NCBI GenBank assembly: GCA_905147135.1
Contig: LR990058.1
Span: forward strand, 14,607,349 to 14,671,348
From: Blastobasis lacticolella
Lineage: Eukaryota > Arthropoda > Insecta > Lepidoptera > Blastobasidae
Reading direction: 5' to 3'
Length of the DNA stretch: 64,000 nt
Part shown: one piece after another, positions 36,501 through 51,500 of the stretch
How positions within the stretch are numbered: the stretch's first letter is position 1
Layout: each line of letters starts with the position of its first letter
The notes under the pieces: generated by a model
What the model saw: the letters and a program-made list of their open reading frames with translations, nothing else
Database searches by the model: none
What the model was told of the DNA's origin: nothing
Position numbers and translations under genes: made by a program

Positions 36501-39500
36501 ATCTCAGCTTAAAAAATAAAGAACACAAAGTATGTACCTGTAAATATTGCTATGTATATTAATAGCTTTAGAGACGGAAACCTCTGATATAGTAGGGTAG
36601 TATATCGTTGTTCGATTTTCCTTCACTTTGTAACCAAAAAAGTGTGTCCTATCAGCAGATTCTGCCTTGGACAACTTTTGTACGTCTGAAAATGTATAAA
36701 AATACTCAGTCTAGAACATAGTGACAGAGAGAGAGTTAGCTATTCGCAAACTATTATTGAAAACAAATTACTATTGAAAATTACTTTTCTGCGTCAAAAT
36801 CAGGTATATCAAACGTGATGATTAAGAAAATTTTACACTATTTAAACTGAACACTGAATGATCAAAATTCCTTAAATAACTTAAAAAACTTTCATCCACA
36901 ACCATCCAACTCAAAGAGTAAGACATATACCTTTTTGAATATCAGCCGTATTAATCATCTGTATATCAGGGTACGAAGCTCTGAGCCCAGCAAAATACTG
37001 CTGCCCAACAGGCCCGAGGTCGTACAGCAGTACTGTTCTGTCCTGAGTTTCCAACATAGTGTAATCCTCATATATCTTTCCGTATCCAAACTTCGAGTTT
37101 GACGTCAATGTCACTATCGTAAAGCCTATCAAAGGGACCAACAGTTGCTGGAAGAAATGTGTGTGTAGTTAAAATATTTTTACAAAATTTAGAGACGAAA
37201 CGAAGGAATGTCTAAAAATGGTAAGGCATTAAAATGTTTTATCATCAATGAATTCATCTAACTAAAGTGAACAAATCAATCAGTCATCAGTGGAGATACG
37301 TCTACACAATATAATTATAACTCACCATCAACGCAAATTGTAACTTTTTCGTATACAAAAATTTGAATGCCCGTATCACCAGCGCGATAATCTGCTGTTT
37401 CCACAGCCAAAAACCACGCAGGCGCGTCTCCTGGCTACGCATCACTAAAAACATTCATTCATTTTGCAGAGCTACAATGCTAAAGTGGCCGCAGGCCATG
37501 TAGCTTGTATAGCGATGACCGATATAGGATGGAAGGGTACTCGAGTGGCATTCGCGTATCGGCAATGAGGATCAGTCGCGATTTTTATACAGTTACTTTT
37601 CCATTTGCTTATGATGAATGGCTGTGAAGTATTTTCACTATATCTCTTGAACCAGAGCAGATATTTGCGCTAGAACACTGTAATTTTGGCATGTCTGATG
37701 ACTTCATTCGACACCCAGGTAAACCTTACGTCGTACGAAATAAAGCACATATTTAATGAAATGTCAAACACAATGGTGTTTGACATTTCATCCAAACCCT
37801 TTTTACTTTTTCTTGGCATTTCAAAAATTCTTTCACAGGGTTTCATTGCTAAGAAAATGTGTTCAGATTTTATCAACAAATCTATAAAATTCTACCATAT
37901 GATTCATCCTCAATGCAGCGTAGGACAACTCCCACCGATGGACGGACAACCTTTCTTGTGATCCGAAGGACTCAAGAGGCTCAATGTCGAACAGAGTTAG
38001 GGGTTAGAGGGAGAGGGAAGGTAGGCATTTCCAACCGTAAGCTTCCAATTGTATCTAAGATGATGATGCCTCTATAACCTTTGTTAAATCTTCCAGCTTC
38101 GGATTCTAATTTAAACAACTATTCAACTTGCTCCAACTCGAGTCGGTTAAGGTCTCTCGTTGATAATAGAATTTTAAGAAAACTTACTCAATTCAGTGAT
38201 ATGATCCTCCAGATACATTCCTACATCTGGGTCATCTGGATCGTCATTTATAAATCTGGAATTTAATTCACAAATAGTAGAAGGGAGAACATTAAGAAGT
38301 ATGGAAGGTGTATCTATGAAAGAAAAAATATGAAATAGCCTAACATGGAAACATGTTGCAGTGAAAAAAAATGTAGTGACTAGGCACGGCATGAATGAAA
38401 AGTTGATAAGATTATGTCAGAAGGATGCGTGAAAGGTGTGAAAAAGATATATTTTGCGAAAGTAAAAGAGGAGACGTAGATATATCCACGATCAAATTGA
38501 GGATATTTAAAAGCAACCATAAACTAGAGTATGCATGAAAAGGGTGATGTATGTGGAAGAACTGAAAGAAATTTGTCAAGACCGTAGCAAATTCATGCTG
38601 TTCACTAGAATTACGTTACTCTAGAATACGTTGTTGTCAATTTTAGTTTACGGGGATACAAGCATTTTACGATACGACGGCGTTGGCTGCCAAATCCTTA
38701 AAGTAAATTAGTAATAAGTAATTAAAAAAGAAATTGTATCTACTTGAGAAACAGTGACTCTATCGACATCCCGATATCCATAGTTATTATCTGTAGAACC
38801 TTTCTCTTCGCTTCGAGATTATCAAATAGCTTTGGGAACAGGTCCCTGTCCTTTGCTGGTAGAAGGAATACGATCCGATTGTCTTTGCAGGGTGTAGATA
38901 CGAAATCTTTAATTACAGACTTTACTTCTTCATGCAAGCTTCTTAAGTGCTTTTCTGATCTTACTGTAATGGCCAGACCTACTTGTGAGCCTGTGGATTT
39001 AAAAGTATTACTTATTAGTAGGCTCATTCCGGTTGGTACTAGTTCATGACTATTCTTCCTCACTGGTGATGAATAAAGAATTTCATTCGAATTTAAGAAC
39101 TAGAAATTAATGGGATCTTTGGCGGTCCCAATAGTCGCAAGAAATCACTATTTTTTACACAATTTAACTTGAAATTAATTGGGATTATTTCTAATGGTTT
39201 TTAACACATTTTCAAAAATAAAATATCTAACAGAAAATACCTCCTCCTGCGAACAGATCTTAAAATGTAAGATGTCCCAACATTTTTCTGTCGAAAATTT
39301 TACTAATCCATTTAAATTTCCGAAACCATAGCAATCCAAGATAACAACACAACAATAATTGTCAAGTATTAAGATATTAATGATCGTGAACTATTTAGGT
39401 TTTATCAATATTTTTGCTATTAATGGGCAGATCTTTTCACAAAAATAACAATGGACTACATAATATCAATGAACATTTTCGGTTCTCAATTTTAAAAGAA

Positions 39501-42500
39501 GCCTAACCATATTTTGCCTTAAAAATATTGATAAATCCATTTAAAGAATACTTGACAACGATTTTACCTGCATCGCTGTGGTTTCATTGATTAGTAAAAT
39601 TTACGACAGAAATCTTGGTGACATCTGCCATTTTAAGAACTGTACGACTATATTATTTGATGTTTTTCAAAGTTTTAACTAAAACTATTGAATTTGTTCA
39701 TTAACTACACACTATACTCGACAAATAAAAAAATTACATCAAGCCTACCCAAAGCGTCTTTAAGAAAAGGCGGAGTTCCGTGACTTTTCAGTTTGCCGTT
39801 ATGCAAAACGGCAATGCGGTCAGCTAAAACGTCCGCTTCCTCCATCAAAGTAGTGGCCATCAGGATTGTTTTGATCCCACGCATCACCTAGTAAACCACG
39901 ACCAAATTAGATAATAATATTATCATTCATTTAGCGTTCAATCCTTTCTTCTGACGACCTGAGTGGTTCAGTGGTCAACATGCCAGTCGCCATGCAAGAG
40001 GTCCCGGGTTCGATTCCCGGCCGGGCAGAAATTTCACTGATGAATTGTAATTTCTGTTATGGGTCTGGGTGTTCTATGTATAATAAGTATGTATATAAGT
40101 AGTATATCACTTAGCTATCACCCATAGTACAAGCTTTGCTTAGTTTGGGGCTAGATGGCGCTGTGTGAATTTGTCCACAATTATTTATTTATTTCCCCAC
40201 CTTGCCCGGTCTTTGACACCATCAGGTCGTTGGCTGTTGGCTCTCGCTTCCGAATCAGCATTAGGCGTGCCTCAGGATGCCTGTTCCCTATACCGACAGA
40301 TTTATGAACCTATTTCTCACGTGTTCTTAGGACTTAGCAGCGCAGGCGAGCATGCCGAACCACAATCAAATTAAAACGTAGACCATATTCATCCATGAAC
40401 CAGAAGAAACCCTGATCTGCACGCCTCCATAGGAGAGAGAGATTATGCGAGGCAAAGATCACTTAGTGACCGCCCTGACAAGGACTCTATTATAATTCAC
40501 CATATCAACAACCCATAATAGTCCATTTATACTGGAGCGCCTGAGTGGCCGATTTTATCATCATTTGCACATTTGGCGACAATATCTTGGAGATATTGTA
40601 ATTCAAGATATCAGGTTCGATGAGACATTGTTTCTTCGCAAATCGTAGTAAAAACGCCGGCGTTTCGAGTGCGAAACCCGTGCATAACCTTTACAAGGAA
40701 GTGTATTAGAAAGACCCAGATTTCTAGTAACGATTGTTGCTTGTTGTTGGTTGACTGTCGGTCAAAGTCAATATCGAAAGAGATATTAGCTAACCAGTAA
40801 GAGGTCCCAGACAGCGTGTCTTGTTCTGGAGTCCATGCCACTGGTCGGTTCGTCCAGAACTATGACCTCAGCGTTCATCACCATTGTGCAAGCAACCTGC
40901 GTATATAACCAATAAAGTTGTTGTCTATTTCAATGCTCTAATTTCCAAAAAAATATTTCACTACTACATTCCGGCTCCCAAAATCCATTTTCCTGGAATC
41001 TCCATTTCCTAGAATGTCTATATTCGTGGAACGTCCATATATTACACAATTCTTGTACCATTAACTGTTAGGTACTGTACAAAAACTCACAAGCTTAAAA
41101 TAACTTGAAAATCTGCTTCAATTGGATGAGTTACAGTCCAGGAATTAAAAGATAAATTCAGCTATATTTTCAGGCATACCTGCAAACACCTCAGCGTGCC
41201 TGTAGAAAGCTGACCACTGAAATTATCCGCCTTGTCTTGGATCTTCAACTTGTTCAACAGCGTCTCAGTCGCATTGAAGCAATTTTCTTCGTTTCTCAGC
41301 TTAAAGTGGATACGTTTAAATGAGTGTGAACCGCAGACCCCATAAAGGAAACAAAAAAAAACACTCTCACATAGTACACTATTCACAAACTTCCACATCC
41401 TCAACATATGTTATAAGATCTGTAATATCTGTGATCTGTGATCTGTGATCTGTGATCTGTGATCTGTGATCTGTGATCTGTGATCTGTGAATCAAATCGG
41501 TTCGGTATTTCCAGACAGAATCACTATAAAACAAACGATAAGTGTTATACACACTGACGCTTTCCAACGTGCTTTTATGAATTCTAAATACGCATCGACC
41601 AATAATCGAGAAACTTCGAACCGTACGCAACTTACCCTACCAAAGAACATGATGTTCTCTCGCACTGTAAGGTAGTCGTATGTGACATTCCACTGGGGAC
41701 AGAAGCTGAGCTGCTCCCGGATGTCTTTGAAGCGCCTCATGGTGTCTAGACCGTTGACATAGACGGTGCCTTCGGTGGGACTCAGCATACCTGGCATATA
41801 TGGATGTACGTGTGTGAAATATGAATTCGCTTTATACGCTGACTATCGGACAATATACCATCGGAAAACACATTATATCAAAACTGAATACCAATTTAAA
41901 CGAAATCAGGAGCGATGAAAAATTAAGAAGTTATTATGGTCTTTAATGGCAGGATAATTTCACATGTACCTTTCTTCCGATAGATAGATACACTCTTAAT
42001 TGCACACATAATTACAAAAAATTATTGATTATTAGATAGAATTGGCAGATCTGCGTATGTCTACAGCAGCGCTAACAAAACATATGTTGTCATACTCTCT
42101 ATGGAAAAGTTAGATAGCTCTATATCTACATAGCACCACCAAGCGCTGTACATTTTTTGTCATCATCATTATATTTCATATTTTCAACACTGCGATCTCT
42201 AACGCTAACCCAGCGTTTAAGGCTGTTCGTATTGTCAACAGACGGTTTGGATCCTTTAAGCCTCCAGGGAGACACTGGCTCTGTGTGTGGCTCTTGGGTT
42301 GGTTGTGTGTTTTCCCCCGTCTGTTCTACAAACAAGGAATATTGTGAGGAACGGTTTAGTTCGCGCCACTGTAAGTTTTACGCCGTCGCATCCTCCGACG
42401 ATTAATTAGATTTCTTTCAATCCTGCCTATGGCTGACATACAAAAGACGAGCAGGATCCGGAGGGATCTCCCTGCCGAGACCTTCCCTTGGCACTACAAC

Positions 42501-45500
42501 TTGCATTCTCTAAAAGGGACCACTTTGGATACCTAATGGCCGGCACCGCATCCACTCTCCTTAAATTGCAGTTGTTTTGGACAACAACAACTTTGCATCA
42601 GAACAAGAGCCTCCAAATAGCATAAAAAACGAATTTCATAATTGCCATCCCAAATCAAGCGTTGAGACTACGCCAAATTACTAAAGTCAGGAGGCGTTCC
42701 AGCAGAAGGCACAGACAAATTCTATCTCCGAGACTGACTAACCAGCAACAATGGAGAGCAAAGTAGACTTTCCGGCTCCATTCATCCCGACAAGCACTGT
42801 AATCTCTCCCTGGAAAGCATTCAGAGTGACCGAGTCCAGGGCGTGAACCGGCGACTCTGTCGATGAGCTTTCGTATACCTGTAGGTCAGATGAAAACCTG
42901 CTCTCCTTATTCTGGCATTCGGATTGGTCGGAAAGAGGTTGTGGGTTGCGTGGGTTGAAGCACCTTCTAAATTTAATCGGATTATGCGCTGATTACATAT
43001 CGCTAAATCATGTCGTACAAGTTCATAAGTAAAAACTGTGAGAGCAAATAAAAGTGGAATGTATGGCTCATAAAATAAGGTCAATTGTTGTGTCACACCT
43101 TGTGAAAGCAGAGCGACGCCAAACATAACATAACTTTATTCTATGAACAATACATTCCAATTTCATTTGCTCACAAGCTAATTGCTTCCGAATTCAGCCA
43201 GTTGTAAAAAGCGCATTATATTCGGAAGTCGCGATCGATAAGTTAGGTAGATACCTAAGAGATTTACTCATCAGTCAGAGAGTGTCCCACAGATGATGAA
43301 ATCCATTTCAAAATATAATATTAGCCTATACACAAGTTTTCACAACAACATTACTTGGAAAGTTAGAATTGTATCGTATTTCAGAGAACTATAGACCAAA
43401 TCGTGCACACGTGACATACGAGTTATTAGTGGAATATCCTTCGAGACATCAGTAGATGATGCTAAGGTTGTTTGGCAAGCCAGCGAGCAAAACTAAAAAT
43501 TCTACCCCTAATACCTATTCCTTTCTTGGCCTTGTAGTGTCCGGCAGAGTAGAATACCACCAATCGTGGGTGTCATATAGGAGTCGTCATCGCAAATCCT
43601 GGAGCAAAGTCAAGGCGGACTGCTCTTGAGCACGACGCCATGACATGAACGCCAAGATGGTTACTTTTTATTTTTATATTCACAACACTGCGATCTCCAA
43701 ACCGACTGCCAAGCGTGAAGAACCTGACAATAACCTCCTATCTTGTGGGAGAGGCCATGAGTCCTGCAGTGGACTGTTATGGGCTGTGATGATGACCTAT
43801 TCCTTTCAAAGTCTTTGCAGTACATCGTTTATACCTTGCTCACGTTGGCCAGTTTGATACCAATTCTGGCATGTTGCGGCTCCTTCTCGAAGAATCTTGC
43901 GTCCCGCAAAACCTTAGTCACCGTTTCCACAGTCACGTGGAAATTCACTTGTTTCTTTTTCTTTTGCCAGAAGCTTTTCTGTGAAGTTCGTCGTGATTTT
44001 ATTAAAACCATACTACCTATAGATCCGTGTGGTGTCCGGCAGAGTAGAATATCATCTACCCCTTCACTCGTGGGTGTCGTACAAGGCGACTAATGTTTTC
44101 GAGGCAAAAGATCTAGAGTCTCCATAGACTGAAAAATGGGCTGCAGCGTTTTCCATTGTTATATATGTATATATTACTGCGAGCTCCAACCCGCCTGCCA
44201 AGCGTGGAGATCATGGCAATAACCTTCCCTTTTGTGGGAGAAGCCCTGAGTCCTGCAGTGGACTGATATGGGCTGTGATGATGATACTACGAAAACAAAG
44301 TATATCATATAAAATGTAGAGAAAAACGAAATTTAGAGGTAAAACTCCTACAAATTATAAAAGCATTTGAACACCCAAGTGTCCACTTAGGATCAGAAGA
44401 TACTTAAAATCTGTCCAGACTGACTTGTCTTATTTGGTTAAGGAAATTGTGTATTTAAATGGATAATTTGCAGCAGTATTCGTTGAAACTCACATTTTTT
44501 GTGTTAGATATTTATATAATTCAAGACATCTATACACAGTCTACGTAACGTGATTGATACGGAAAGTCATGATTTTGGGTATTGTTTGTTCACCAAATAA
44601 GACAAGTCAGTCTGGACAGATCATAAGTAATATTAGTAAAATTAAAAAAAATATTAGTAGTAAAATGTGTGTATTTAGAATGTATTTATTTAACTTCAAT
44701 CGCCTTACGACAGTCCAGACGATGACCAGTAAAACAAAATAATGGTGGAGTGTTTTGTTTGCCCGATTCCTACAAATCCAGCTTTAAATTAGGAAACGCT
44801 TTATCAGATGGGAAATTGTTTATCAATAGGAATAAACAATTTCCTTCAAAAATTTCGACTTAACTGTGTGACTGTGTCACTATATAGACATAACTGATTT
44901 CAGCACACCAGGCTCTGACTTCAGGTAGTGCGTCGTCGTCTTGTCGTTAGCGCGATATAATCGACTGGCAACGCCCTCTGACGGGATTCTAACGCAACTA
45001 CACGGACTCATTGCAGACAACAAATTCCGAACCTGCGTACCGATTTTGCTGTGGGGCTTGTTCGGGGAAGCAAGCGGGGTTTTCTGGAACCACTTGTTGC
45101 TCTACAATCGCGCCGCAGGGAAATTTTAAGCTATTAGTAACAGCGCCACTGGCAGGATTTTCATAAGTGTTCTGATATTCTATTAACTCAGTTATTATGT
45201 TAGCAAATGTATGCCTTGCACGGCACTAACAGACAAATTTAGTATATTAATAGTAGCGGGCTGTATGGCCGGTAGTATATATTAAGCTCACTTGCACCAA
45301 ATTTCTTAAAAACAATTAAGAATGACGTTTAACGTTTTTTTGTATGATTTTATTTAGATTTTTTTTAATCAATGAAAATTACATTATATTATTACATGTT
45401 TAAATCAACTTAAGTGCGTTTAAGAATTTAGTGCAAGCTGCCCTAAACGAATTATTGAAAATTGCACATATTTGTTGACCTTGCTCGTCCATATCGGCAG

Positions 45501-48500
45501 AAAAATGACATTGGACTCGCTCTAGTGTAAACACTCACTGTCTGGGCGCTGTACTTGACTGATGATTATCATCATTATCACATCAGCCGAAAGACGCTCA
45601 CTGCTGGGCATAGGCCTCCCCCAGAGATCCCACAAAGGTCGGTCCTGTGCCTTCCGCATCCAGCTGGTACCTGCGATACTTACCAGGTCGTCGGTCCACC
45701 TTGTGGGAGGCCTACCCACGCTGCCACCAATGTTAACGGGGAAACTATTTGAACTGAACTCACAGCGCACAGGAACCACCAACCACGCGACGAGCCATAG
45801 GGACCCGGTAAAGTCGCGTCGAAATACCAAGCAATTACCGCCAACCATGCATGTTGTATGAGGAAGAACATCCACACTATTATCACTGGCACCCGGTGAT
45901 AGCTGTGCGTGTAAATTATGTTGGCCATGTCGATGCCGTCACCTGGTGAAGATGAGATGTTTTTATTGCTTTGTGCGTCTACCCAGAGGCCAAGAGGTCA
46001 TGAGGCCAAAACCCCAAGCGATTATTATTGACATTAAGAATATATGGACTACTTCGTCTGAAATAAATGAATATTAAATTTTTAATTTCATTATTTATTT
46101 AATTAATGACTAATGACTTCTTAAGGAATTATTATTATTCATATTTAATTATTGATGGATTGTTATATACATTTTTATGACATTTGTTAATATTGGATTA
46201 GATACGATCACGATTGTAAATTTGAAGGATTTCTTATGAAATAAGTATAAGCGGAATTAATTTAAATGACCTGTGAATTATTTTATCAATAAATCAATGT
46301 CTTTGCCTATGTATATGTTTATGACGGCTGAACCAGATGTCGGAATGTTTGGAAATGGCGGTGGCATGGAGAACGAGAACGTCCTTGCTACGTCGGCAGG
46401 GTCACGATCCTCAGCATTGAGGGACCGATTAAGAAGGAGGAAGCCTCACCCAAACGGGTGCGATTATGCGTCCGGCGACAATGCGTTTTTGCGATATCTA
46501 TTGCATATTCAGAGTCCATTTTGTTAAGAGCGTTGGTTGCTGAGTAGTTAAGGTATCCGACTCGTAAGTGAGTGGCACAGGGTTCGAACCGTATTTTCCC
46601 TATCGGGTTTTCCTCACGGGAGTCACTCGTTAGGTATAGGGGCTTCAGGATCTCAGGCTCTAGGGGCAAGGGCAAGAACATAATTAGGCCCGTGATGCTC
46701 TATGGCTGCTGGAGCGTCGGTGACCGAGTGGTTAAGGTATTCGACTCGTAAGCGAGAGCGACCGTGTTCGAATCCTACTGCGGCCATGTACGAATAACTC
46801 TTTTCTGAGTTATGTAGGTACATTAGTTGAATGCTAACCGACGATCTTACGGTGATGAAACCTACATATTCAGGCGACTCAATGTAAAACCATGTTCCCC
46901 TGGTAGCATGAACACAGAGGTCAGATGGCAGTCGCTCCACTGTAGTTATCTGATCTGCCGAATCCGGGATCATAATCAAGGCGGACCCCGGGCCCACGTG
47001 CGCTAGAGCACAACCAGGACACTAACGCCAAGATGATATTCGGAGTCCATTTTGTTGTCCATAACGCAGAAATAGAAGTAAGACGATTGCGTTCCAGCGT
47101 CTAGCGTTCTTGCGATATTTGTTTTAGTACATTTTGTAGTGTATACACAAACTTGAAGTATCTAATCAAAGGGCGATAATTTTAATGCACCGCGTCTTCT
47201 AAAAAAACCCCCATTTTTCTCTAACATAGGTATATTTATTCTAACAAACATAGCATTTTAACTACGAGCTTCTTTTACAGAGCATAGCTTCTCAAACACA
47301 GCTGAAATCAGACAGCCAACGGTCATTTGGGTCCGCGGGCTGAGTTGACCATATTAAAATATGAACGTAATTGTTAGTGGTCATTTCTGAGTTGGATGTG
47401 GTCTGAGTTGATCCCTGAAAGCAAAAACCTTGCAAACCTCGTTTGTTTTTCACCGATAACAATTTCCTTTTGTTACTTATTACAGCTATTTTTATAGTTG
47501 GTTCCTTAATATGCCACTTTCAGTATCAAGGAGCCTAATTGATCAAACAATGCTCACCAACTTTCTCCAAATATGTCACTTCATCCCAAAACACATACAC
47601 GGGGGCGTGCGGTAGAACACAGCATATGATGAACATCTCTATCGTGGTGTGATTCCTATTGCTGTACCACAGTGCGTCAAGTAGGAACGTCAACAGGTAC
47701 AGTATTAGCGAAATGCTGTCCGCATGCTGCACTGGAAACATAGGTATTTGTAATTCATCATCATCATCATCTGAGCTACATAGTTCAGCTGTCGCTTGCT
47801 TACTTCACCTAGCGAAAGCTACATTATCAGCAAGTAAGTTAGCCTATAGTTTTTCCAGAAATTCCATCTGATTCGCACGAGGACATCCACAATGTAGTAG
47901 GTAATCGAATTTTTGGACGCAGTCGCGGGCAAAAAGGCTTGTAGAGCTCGTCTAATCTAAAATGACGCGCCCCACTATCGCATTAACGCACACAAGCAAG
48001 TTTAAAATATGGACGCAATACATATACAAATGCCGTTGTAATTGGTCATTCAGTTGCCGGTGAAATTCAAACGTAGGAGCACGCGTCGTTCATTGGCTCC
48101 CACACAGATGAAGTGTCGTTATCAATATTTGCACTCACACATCGAAATCAACTATCTAAGTAGTGGGGCGCGTCATTTTAGACTAGACGAGCTCTACCTA
48201 TTATATAAAAATATAATTCATGAACGCTATAAAAACATTTTACATCATGTTTAATACAACAACTGCACAGGAATATGAAGGTAGTCATGTACTTACACTA
48301 TTGTATTGTACCTATTACTAAGAGAGAGATACTAACCATCTTGCGACAGCGAACTGGTGATGCAAGCCATCGGTGCGAGGTTCAGGAAATGCATCAACAA
48401 CGTCACTATTATGGGGAAAGGCTGACTGTGCACTAAGATCGGGCGTGACGTCACCTGTGAAAATCGTGTGGGTAGGTTATTAAAAAAGATTTGACATTCT

Positions 48501-51500
48501 TGGTTTATCTATACTAATATTATAAAGAGGAAAGGTTTGATTTTTTGTTTGTTTGTTTGTATTGAATAGGCTTCAAAACTACTAGACCGATTTCAAAAAT
48601 TCTTTCACCGTTGGGAAGTTACGCTATCCCCAGGTGACATAGGATATATTATATTTTCTAAAAAATTACGGATCATTAATAAAACTCCAATAATGTAACC
48701 CAAGGTGTAAAAAAATACCGAAAACATTCCTTACATCGCGTTCGCTGCGAAAACTATTGATGATAGAACAAAATAATGTACTACGACTTTGCAGAACACA
48801 TCATTATCTACAAAAAGTGTTGCGACAGTATACGTCTAACTATTATAGTTATGTCACAATAAGTGTTCTTTTATTTTCAAAATTTAATTGAAATGCCGCC
48901 GCTAAAAAACGCTCTTTATTTCTTCCTTGGTTTTAATCCTTATCAAAATCATGAATGAATTATTCAATTCAGACATTCCATTCGAAAGATATCACGAGTT
49001 TAAAAATGTGAATACATATTAGTAAAAAGTCGCGTGTTCGCCGCTCAGTCCGCTCGGCTATCTAGGCAGCACGGGGTACAGTCAATGTCAAGAAATAAAG
49101 TGCCGCGCGGCTCACTCGCGCGGTCGGCTCCCAACGCAGCGGTCGTGTGCGGAATCGAATAATGTTCGCTTGAAAGTAACCCGTGTACCCGTAGTGGTAC
49201 CCGTGTGAAGCCGGGGCGGCTGCTAGTATATTAACAAAGTTAGAGAAAAGGTAAACCAAAAAGTACATTGACCTGCACCCCTATTTTTGAAATCGCATCC
49301 CATCCATGCAAGCGCTCTAGTGCGCTACCTATCGTTTTCACACTAGTAGTAAGTTGCTAGCGATAGAAAAGAAAAGCATAAGAAGGAGAAGGCTCGCATG
49401 GATAACCGCGGTATCAAAAATAGGGCCCCTGAGACTCGTAGCTGTAATGTGTGATGACAATAATCAACTGTTACAAAATAATCATTAATTGCATCAATTA
49501 ATAGATAATATGTGCGAATTGATAAAATTATTCGAATGCTGGATATAGAGCGGTGGGCTCTCCCCACGTCTGTCTTAGTGCGTCTTGCGTCCATCGGGTC
49601 GTTACATATCATTTTACGTATCATCCTACGGCTGCGATTGCGATGCAAGGTCGCCACTCCAGAACCTTTTCACTTTATCTGCATTCCATGCCCTGCCATA
49701 TACTACTTAAATTTTACGACTCTGAAACCTATGACGAACATTTTAGTTGTACTACGACTTTATTTCTTTCTCACGCGCAGAGCTCTGCGAAACTCTGAGC
49801 ATAACTCTTTTGATTGCACGCTACGTGGCTTTGACCTTCCATTTAATATAGAATAAATAAACAATACGCCCGTTTAAAAATTAAAAAGAATAAAATTCAA
49901 AATTTGCGAGTTTGGAGATTTTCTAATAAAACGCAAGTTTTTTAAATAGGTTTAAAGAATAGTCAGACTTCAACAGACGGGCCGTTACCACCAAATTGAC
50001 CAAGATGCGCGGTCGTCTTTCTTTCTTTTTCTTTATGTTATATGGTAGCCAAAGAGGCAAGCGGGCCATCTGCTGGAAAGTGGTCACCGCTGTCTATAGA
50101 CATTAGCAACACCAGGCCAAAGCGTTGCTCACCTCTATAACACGTTGCTCTGGCAGCAAGAAGGCAAATACCCCTCCACCGCCAAAGCCACGGTTCCCCA
50201 AATCTCCATCCTGAGAACTGGAGACCTTACTCACCGGCAAAAACACAATATTATTTAAAATAGTATTGTTTGGCTGCGGTATTCTGTAAGGTACTTCCCC
50301 AGTCGGGTGGCTCGTTACCCCTTTTAAACTCCTTAAACTTGACTAACTTTATCTTTTTAATTAAAGCCCAGGTTCGAAAAATTTACGATTTTTTAAACTA
50401 ATTTTTAATATGTAATTTATTTATTCGTATGGCATTAATAGCCGAGTCGCTAATTATAACCTAGATATTATTAATGTATACTAAAACTACAAGTAATAGG
50501 TTTTAGCGTTCATCATTGGAATTATCATACCAAGTTATGATGGTGGATCGCCATTTTGGCAGTTTTCTTAAAAGGCAGCACCAACGGTCTTTATACGAAT
50601 TTACACTTGTAAGAAAAAAGGCCTGGTATAACAACACACCTCGTCACATTTACGTCAACTTCTGCCCCTCCACAGTACCTAGCGCATTATAGAGCAGAGC
50701 CAAATATAAGATATAAGAGCACAATATTAATATTATTTAAGTAAAACTGCTAAAACCTATTAAAATCAGCAGTTAAAGTAAAAAATAAGTAAGACGGCAC
50801 TGGAAAAGTGTAAAACTTCAAACGCAAAGTCCCACAAGATGTGATTTTTGAGTTAATTCTTTGTCATTTTTTTTAGTTAATTCTGCATTTTATGGTGATT
50901 TCTAAGCGTGCGCTCCAAAAATAAATTCAGTACCTTCAATAGAACAGTGACGATGATTGCGTAGATAGCCCCAATGACTGCTGTGTCCACCAGATGCGCT
51001 GTCCGTATCATAGTGTTCGTGACGCCTGCCAGCTTGGTTAGTTGCTGTGGGTAATGGAAACTTCACTCGTCATCATTATCTCAGGATATGGTTGCCAAAT
51101 CTACTGTAATAAGTATAGTAGATTAGTATTATAAACATCTCACTATACATCATCAGCCCGTAACAGTCCACTGCAGGACTTAGGGCCTCTCCCACGAAAG
51201 GGGGGTTATTGCCAAAATCTCCACGCTTGGCAGGCGGGTTGGAGATCGCAGTGTATAAATATAACAATGGAAAATGCTGCTGCCCATTTTCCAGACTACG
51301 GAAACTCTTGATCTTTTGCCTCGAAAACATTAGTCGCCTTGTACGACACCCATGAGTGGAGGGGTTGGTGCTATTCTACTCTACCGGACACCACACGGCC
51401 AACTCTCACTATACGTTCGGTCAAGATACCTTATCTATCTATATTAGCCCGAATCATCCCACTGCTGGGCAAAGGCCTCCCCCGATTCCTTCACTCTTCA

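Noticed and set aside
44941..45129. Possible extra ABCA exon between exons 10 and 11
   Set aside because: Open on both strands, but exon 10 joins exon 11 in phase and in family register without it, and no suitable acceptor/donor pair was found.
48042..48254. 70-codon plus-strand ORF
   Set aside because: No recognisable domain, lies in an ABCA intron, and has no splice or start context to support it.
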